Of a stretch of 47,686 bases of DNA, positions 44,356-47,686 are shown in pieces (the first letter of the stretch is position 1; each line of letters begins with the position of its first letter). Source of the DNA: an uncultured SAR116 cluster alpha proteobacterium (GTDB lineage Bacteria > Pseudomonadota > Alphaproteobacteria > Puniceispirillales > Puniceispirillaceae); contig CACHXC010000010.1 of the NCBI GenBank assembly GCA_902583715.1, positions 1 to 47,686 on the forward strand, written 5' to 3'. Position numbers and translations under genes: made by a program. The notes below the pieces were generated by a model. The model was not told where the DNA came from. It did not search any database and worked only from the letters and a program-made list of their open reading frames with translations.

Positions 44356-46039
44356 TTTGCCACCCGGACTGTTGATGATTCTGGCGGCGGCGGCACTACC
44401 ATTTGTGCCGCATGTGGCGCGTCAAATGATGATGTTGGGTGCTATTGCATTATCTGCCTATGGGCTGATGCTGGGGGCTGGCACTCACCTAGTATGGGAC
44501 GTGCTTGGCTTTGAATTGATACTATACCGTGCAGATACGTTGAGCTTCCCATTCGCGGTAATATTTCATATCGCTGCCGCGTTAAATGTCATTTATAGCT
44601 GGCATGACAAGCATTGGTCACAGCATTGCGCGGCACTGTCTTATGCTGGGGCGGCCATTGCCGCGCTTCATGCTGGCGATCTCATCACTTTATTTATCTG
44701 GTGGGAAGCAACCGCGGTTACATCGGTGTTCTTGATTTTGGCGGCGGGTACGCCAACCGCGCGCCGCGCGGCGATGCGGTATCTGATTTTTCAAGTTTTA
44801 AGTGGTGTATTATTGCTGGCTGGGGCAGCGATTTATGAGGCAAATACCGGCTCTATCGCATTTGTGGCAATGACGCTTGGTGACACAGCAACTTGGCTGA
44901 TCTTCATTGCTTTTGGGATCAAAGCGGCCTTTCCCTTGCTCAATGGGTGGCTGCAAGATGCCTATCCAGAAGCCACCGTCACTGGAACCGTCGCGCTATC
45001 GGCATTTACCACTAAATTAGCCATTTATGCGTTGGCGCGTGGCTTTGCTGGTACCGAATATCTGATTTTGATTGGTGCGGCGATGACTGCCCTGCCGGTG
45101 TTTTTTGCGGTGATTGAAAATGATTTGCGGCGGGTATTGGCGTTCAGCTTGAATAACCAGCTTGGTTTTATGGTGGTTGCTGTTGGTATTGGTAGCGAGT
45201 TGGCATTAAATGGGGCGGTGGCGCATGCCTTTGTGCATATCATTTACAAGGCCCTGTTATTTATGAGCATGGGGGCGGTGCTTCATCAAGTCGGCACGAT
45301 CAAGGCGTCAGAACTTGGTGGCATATACAAAAATATGCCATTTACCATGATTTGTTGTGTGATCGGCGCGATGTCAATCTCGGCGTTCCCGTTATTCAGC
45401 GGTTTTGTAGCAAAATCACTGACTATGACAGCGTTGGGCGACACCGGGATTATGTGGGCGTATTTTGTTTTGTTATTTGCCTCGGCTGGTGTGCTCGAAC
45501 ATTCCGGTATCAAAATTCCATATTTTGCCTTTTTTGCGCATGATCGTGGCTTTGAAACAACCGAAGCGCCGCTGAATATGCGGGTGGCTATGGGGATAGC
45601 GGCTTTCTTATGCATTGCGATCGGCGTGTTTCCTGCACCTCTATATAATATCTTGCCATATGCCGTTGACTATCATCCGTATGATGCTAGCCATGTGATG
45701 GGTCAAATGCAGCTATTGATATTTGCAATGTTGGCCTTTGTTGTGCTGATCCGTATGCGTTTATATCCGCCTGAAGTACCATCTGTTGTGTTGAACTCTG
45801 ATTGGTTTTACCGGCGCCTGGCCCCGCAAATTGGGCGCCCGGTATTACGAGCGGTGATGCTGGTATGGGAGTCGTTCCTGTGTCAGATGCGCCGTTTTAT
45901 TGGGGCATTTTGGTTTTTCACCTACAAGCTGGTTCGTTCACCAGCGGCAGGTCCAACAATCCCCGGGCCGGCCGCATTGGTTCAGCTTATCTTGCTGTTG
46001 GCGGTTCTATCGATAGGCTATGTGGCGGCTCTTGGCTAA
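44348..46039 (+). CDS. Antiporter subunit D-type (NuoL/M/N-like), third copy
   Basis: 563 residues from the ATG at 44348, with GAGGGGGG upstream; the in-frame start 6 codons earlier is less likely. About 14 membrane helices, with FIWWEATAVTSVFLILAAGT carrying the membrane Glu, FGIKAAFPLLNGWLQDAYPE with the Lys, and ENDLRRVLAFSLNNQLGFMV. The C-terminal 130 residues extend past the common core and include one or two extra helices. Last gene of the Mrp-type operon. Confidence 0.9.
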   Translation: MTSLPPGLLMILAAAALPFVPHVARQMMMLGAIALSAYGLMLGAGTHLVWDVLGFELILYRADTLSFPFAVIFHIAAALNVIYSWHDKHWSQHCAALSYAGAAIAALHAGDLITLFIWWEATAVTSVFLILAAGTPTARRAAMRYLIFQVLSGVLLLAGAAIYEANTGSIAFVAMTLGDTATWLIFIAFGIKAAFPLLNGWLQDAYPEATVTGTVALSAFTTKLAIYALARGFAGTEYLILIGAAMTALPVFFAVIENDLRRVLAFSLNNQLGFMVVAVGIGSELALNGAVAHAFVHIIYKALLFMSMGAVLHQVGTIKASELGGIYKNMPFTMICCVIGAMSISAFPLFSGFVAKSLTMTALGDTGIMWAYFVLLFASAGVLEHSGIKIPYFAFFAHDRGFETTEAPLNMRVAMGIAAFLCIAIGVFPAPLYNILPYAVDYHPYDASHVMGQMQLLIFAMLAFVVLIRMRLYPPEVPSVVLNSDWFYRRLAPQIGRPVLRAVMLVWESFLCQMRRFIGAFWFFTYKLVRSPAAGPTIPGPAALVQLILLLAVLSIGYVAALG

Positions 46040-46568
46040 TTGGTGCGGCGCAAACCGGCTTTGCCGGCGATGCGATGCGGCGCTCAGTCTTTGGCGCGTT
46101 TTCATTGTTATAGGCTGTGTGTTGGGCTTTGTCTCTGCATGGGCCGGTGATGGGGTCGACCAAACTTCATCGACACCAGATTTTGCTGTGATTCAGATCA
46201 AATTAACACCAACACACCAGCGCGCGCCGATATCCTTTACCGTAAAAGTGGCAGAAACTGAAAGACAGCGGCGTCACGGTCTTATGTTTGTGTCCCATTT
46301 ACCCGAACGGCATGGCATGTTGTTTGTGTTCGAAAGCGAAGCGCCGCGCCAGTTTTGGATGAAAAATACCCAAATCCCACTCGATATGTTGTTTTTTGAT
46401 TCGGCAGGGCGGTTGGTGAATATGATCCACGCGGCGGTGCCGTTTAGCTTGACCCGGCGTAATTCAATTGGTCCAGCCCGCTATGTTTTAGAGTTAAATG
46501 CCGGGGCGGCCGCTAAATTTGACGTGCAACCAGATGCGCAGTTGCTGTTTCCGCTGGCTGGCCAATAA
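46020..46568 (+). CDS. DUF192 family exported protein
   Basis: 182 residues. The N-terminal 42 residues form a basic-then-hydrophobic signal sequence (LWRVFIVIGCVLGFVSAWA) with likely cleavage after Ala. The mature part is a DUF192 domain: ERQRRHGLMFVSHLPERHGM, FWMKNTQIPLDMLFFDSAGR and ARYVLELNAGAAAKF. The family is widespread and of unproven function. Starts 20 bases before the antiporter stop, in a different frame; the start codon is the least certain part. Confidence 0.88.
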   Translation: MWRLLANWCGANRLCRRCDAALSLWRVFIVIGCVLGFVSAWAGDGVDQTSSTPDFAVIQIKLTPTHQRAPISFTVKVAETERQRRHGLMFVSHLPERHGMLFVFESEAPRQFWMKNTQIPLDMLFFDSAGRLVNMIHAAVPFSLTRRNSIGPARYVLELNAGAAAKFDVQPDAQLLFPLAGQ

Positions 46569-46663
46569 TGCACGGTCGCTGTTCAGGAAAAAACAAAATA
46601 AAACAGGTCTTGCATACGAAGGAGGCTTGAAAAATAGCTAGAGTGGGGATAAGAAAGCATCGT

Positions 46664-46740
<77 letters not shown>

Positions 46741-46750
46741 TTTTTATTGC

Positions 46751-46781
46751 GGGCCCCAAGCCGGCGTCTGGCGGTGGGCCC
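46751..46781. repeat. Hairpin after tRNA-Pro
   Basis: GGGCCC at both ends and an inner GCCGG/CTGGC stem. It lies 10 bases after the tRNA and 21 before the next gene, with no T-run after it, so it may mark a processing point more than a terminator. Confidence 0.4.
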
Positions 46782-46802
46782 AAAATACCGTGGGGACTAG
46801 CC

Positions 46803-47120
46803 GTGACAGCCAGAATATATAAACCAAGCAAAACAGCCATGCAGTCTGGTCGCAATGCGACGGTAAGCCGCGGCCATGATTGGGTTCTGGAATTTCCTCG
46901 TCAAACTGCGGCGCGTCCTGATCGGTTAATGGGTTGGCAATCCTCGTCTGATACGGCGCGTCAGGTCAAAATGCGCTTTCCGGACAGAGAAACCGCCACC
47001 GCCTATGCAGAATCACATAATATTGCCTATCAGGTGAGCGAGCCAAAATTGCGTCGGGTTAAGCCGCGTGCTTATGCGGATAATTTTGCCTTTACCCGCA
47101 ATGGGGCGTGGACACATTAA
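46803..47120 (+). CDS. Complex I accessory subunit, NDUFS4-like
   Basis: 105 residues from a GTG start. Matches the ETC complex I subunit conserved region (PF04800): TARIYKPSKTAMQSGRNATV, then WVLEF, LMGWQSSSDTARQVKMRFPD and ATAYAESHNIAYQV. Alphaproteobacteria share this accessory subunit with mitochondria, which supports the class assignment. It acts on the matrix-type peripheral arm of NADH:quinone oxidoreductase. It lies alone after tRNA-Pro, away from nuo genes. Confidence 0.93.
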   Translation: MTARIYKPSKTAMQSGRNATVSRGHDWVLEFPRQTAARPDRLMGWQSSSDTARQVKMRFPDRETATAYAESHNIAYQVSEPKLRRVKPRAYADNFAFTRNGAWTH

Positions 47121-47281
47121 CCCCATTTGCAAGCTGGCGATTGCGATAAAACTGGTTACGGTGTGGGCGAGACCAGCCAAGTTATGCCTTCGCCGTAATT
47201 TTTTTCATGAAAATCTTTAAAGACTGGCACCCGATGCCGTTACAGGGATTCGGGTAGAATGACTTCTTAAACACCATCGGG

Positions 47282-47338
47282 CGCCGCGGCTACACACGCA
47301 ATTTTCATGCCGGTGCATGTAGCGGCGATCTTTTTTTT
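47282..47338 (+). terminator. Intrinsic terminator 1 of the 3' small-RNA region
   Basis: CGCC plus GCTACA (with a 3-base bulge) pair with TGTAGCGGCG, followed after ATC by eight T. No gene lies between the NDUFS4-like stop and this hairpin except 47121-47281, which shows no open frame worth calling. Confidence 0.6.
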
Positions 47339-47382
47339 AAAAATATCGCTTTTTTTTGCATTTGGCTTTGTTTTACTGCGAA

Positions 47383-47399
47383 TTGGCATGCTGGTTGCC
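47383..47399 (+). promoter_or_regulatory. Candidate sigma-54 promoter 1
   Basis: TTGGCATG, 4 bases, TTGCC. The -24 GG (47385-47386) and -12 GC (47397-47398) are in the required register. One base differs from TTGGCACG. Preceded by a very AT-rich stretch (47331-47375). Confidence 0.55.
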
Positions 47400-47409
47400 T
47401 ATCGGTAAG

Positions 47410-47502
47410 CATCACATGTTAAAGGCCAGAAAATTGACGCATGGTGATCTGGCTTTCCCTTGAGATCTCTCTCCCGCTGGTGCGCCGGTGGGGGTTTTTT
47501 TT
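47410..47502 (+). ncRNA. Candidate small RNA 1, sigma-54 dependent
   Basis: Predicted transcript of about 93 nt from the sigma-54 site to terminator 2. Contains AAAGGCCAG pairing with CTGGCTTT, and ATCAC pairing with GTGAT across it, so a pseudoknot is possible. The pyrimidine run TCTCTCTCCC (47466-47475) could pair with Shine-Dalgarno sequences. No open frame with a ribosome site fits here. Coordinates are predicted, not measured. Confidence 0.4.
47471..47502 (+). terminator. Intrinsic terminator 2
   Basis: 10-bp stem with two G-T pairs, loop TGCG, followed by eight T. The right arm CGCCGGTGGGG recurs in terminator 3. Confidence 0.75.
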
Positions 47503-47580
47503 ATGCGCGTGCGTGGCTAACTCTCTGCGCCGTTTTTGGGTGGTTGTTCTGCCGCATTAAATTAAGCGGGCGCATCACTA

Positions 47581-47597
47581 TTGGCATGACATTTGCA
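47581..47597 (+). promoter_or_regulatory. Candidate sigma-54 promoter 2
   Basis: TTGGCATG, 4 bases, TTGCA: the same -24 block as promoter 1 and the same GG-GC register (47583 and 47595). Exactly 198 bases downstream of the first. Confidence 0.55.
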
Positions 47598-47607
47598 CCT
47601 GAGCCCG

Positions 47608-47683
47608 TACGGCTATCCAGTGATCTCCAGTTATTGGTAATGCCAGAACCCCATCGGTAGACACGCCGGTGGGGTTCTTTTTT
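47608..47683 (+). ncRNA. Candidate small RNA 2, sigma-54 dependent
   Basis: Predicted transcript of about 76 nt from the second sigma-54 site to terminator 3. Shares GATCTC (47622-47627) with small RNA 1 and carries CTCC that could pair with Shine-Dalgarno sequences; otherwise the two differ. The open frame 47460-47660 crosses both promoters and terminator 2 and is not credible. Confidence 0.4.
47645..47683 (+). terminator. Intrinsic terminator 3
   Basis: AGAACCCCATCGG pairs with CCGGTGGGGTTCT over 13 bases (one G-T), loop of 8, then a T run. A very strong terminator at the window's end. Confidence 0.85.
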
Positions 47684-47686
47684 AGC

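Noticed and set aside
47225-47239. Sigma-54 promoter for the first terminator unit
   Set aside because: GG and GC elements are two bases closer than the enzyme tolerates.
47460-47660. 66-residue open frame
   Set aside because: It runs across terminator 2 and both the second promoter and RNA, with no ribosome site or recognisable protein character.

Overview
The window looks like chromosome of an alphaproteobacterium, probably a marine lineage related to SAR116/Puniceispirillales. This is inferred from gene order and protein character: dnaE-rpsB-tsf-pyrH-frr-uppS-cdsA-dxr-rseP-bamA-skp-lpxD-fabZ-lpxA-lpxI-lpxB, then gltA/gltX, then lexA-moeA-moaC-trpC-trpD, LexA sites of the GTTC-N7-GTTC type, and an NDUFS4-type complex I subunit. 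No 16S or similar marker is present, so the assignment below class level is a guess.

Layout. 1-16003 (+): end of dnaE, then a long dense run covering translation (S2, EF-Ts, RRF), UMP kinase, isoprenoid and phospholipid synthesis, outer-membrane assembly and lipid A synthesis. 16000-23489 (-): citrate synthase, glutamyl-tRNA synthetase, LexA with a three-half-site operator, molybdopterin genes moeA/moaC, and trpC/trpD behind their own promoter. 23658-24918: a cupin gene on the opposite strand separates trpD from a trpG that is broken by one extra base in a six-base homopolymer. 25168-26162: rplM-rpsI behind a near-consensus promoter, followed by an AT-rich stretch with a large inverted repeat and one unknown gene. 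27041-35035: a GFA-type zinc protein, a fused hydantoinase/5-oxoprolinase with a winged-helix regulator and a 17-bp palindrome upstream, homoserine dehydrogenase and RecJ.

35124-37006 is a small insertion: an intact tRNA-Glu gene, about 1.7 kb of AT-rich DNA with two divergent genes of unknown function, and a second copy of the tRNA 3' half. There is no integrase. Next come a zinc-ribbon protein, two very small membrane proteins and an IscU-like protein. 38478-46039 is a ten-gene, translationally coupled Mrp-type cation/proton antiporter operon in which the usual large MrpA is split into separate genes. A DUF192 protein, tRNA-Pro and an NDUFS4-like gene follow.

The last 566 bases hold no convincing protein gene but three intrinsic terminators. 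Two of these are each preceded by a sequence matching a sigma-54 promoter (TTGGCATG-N4-TTGC), at the right distance to make RNAs of about 75-95 nt. I read this as a tandem pair, perhaps a triplet, of sigma-54-dependent small RNA genes. It is the most unusual signal in the window.
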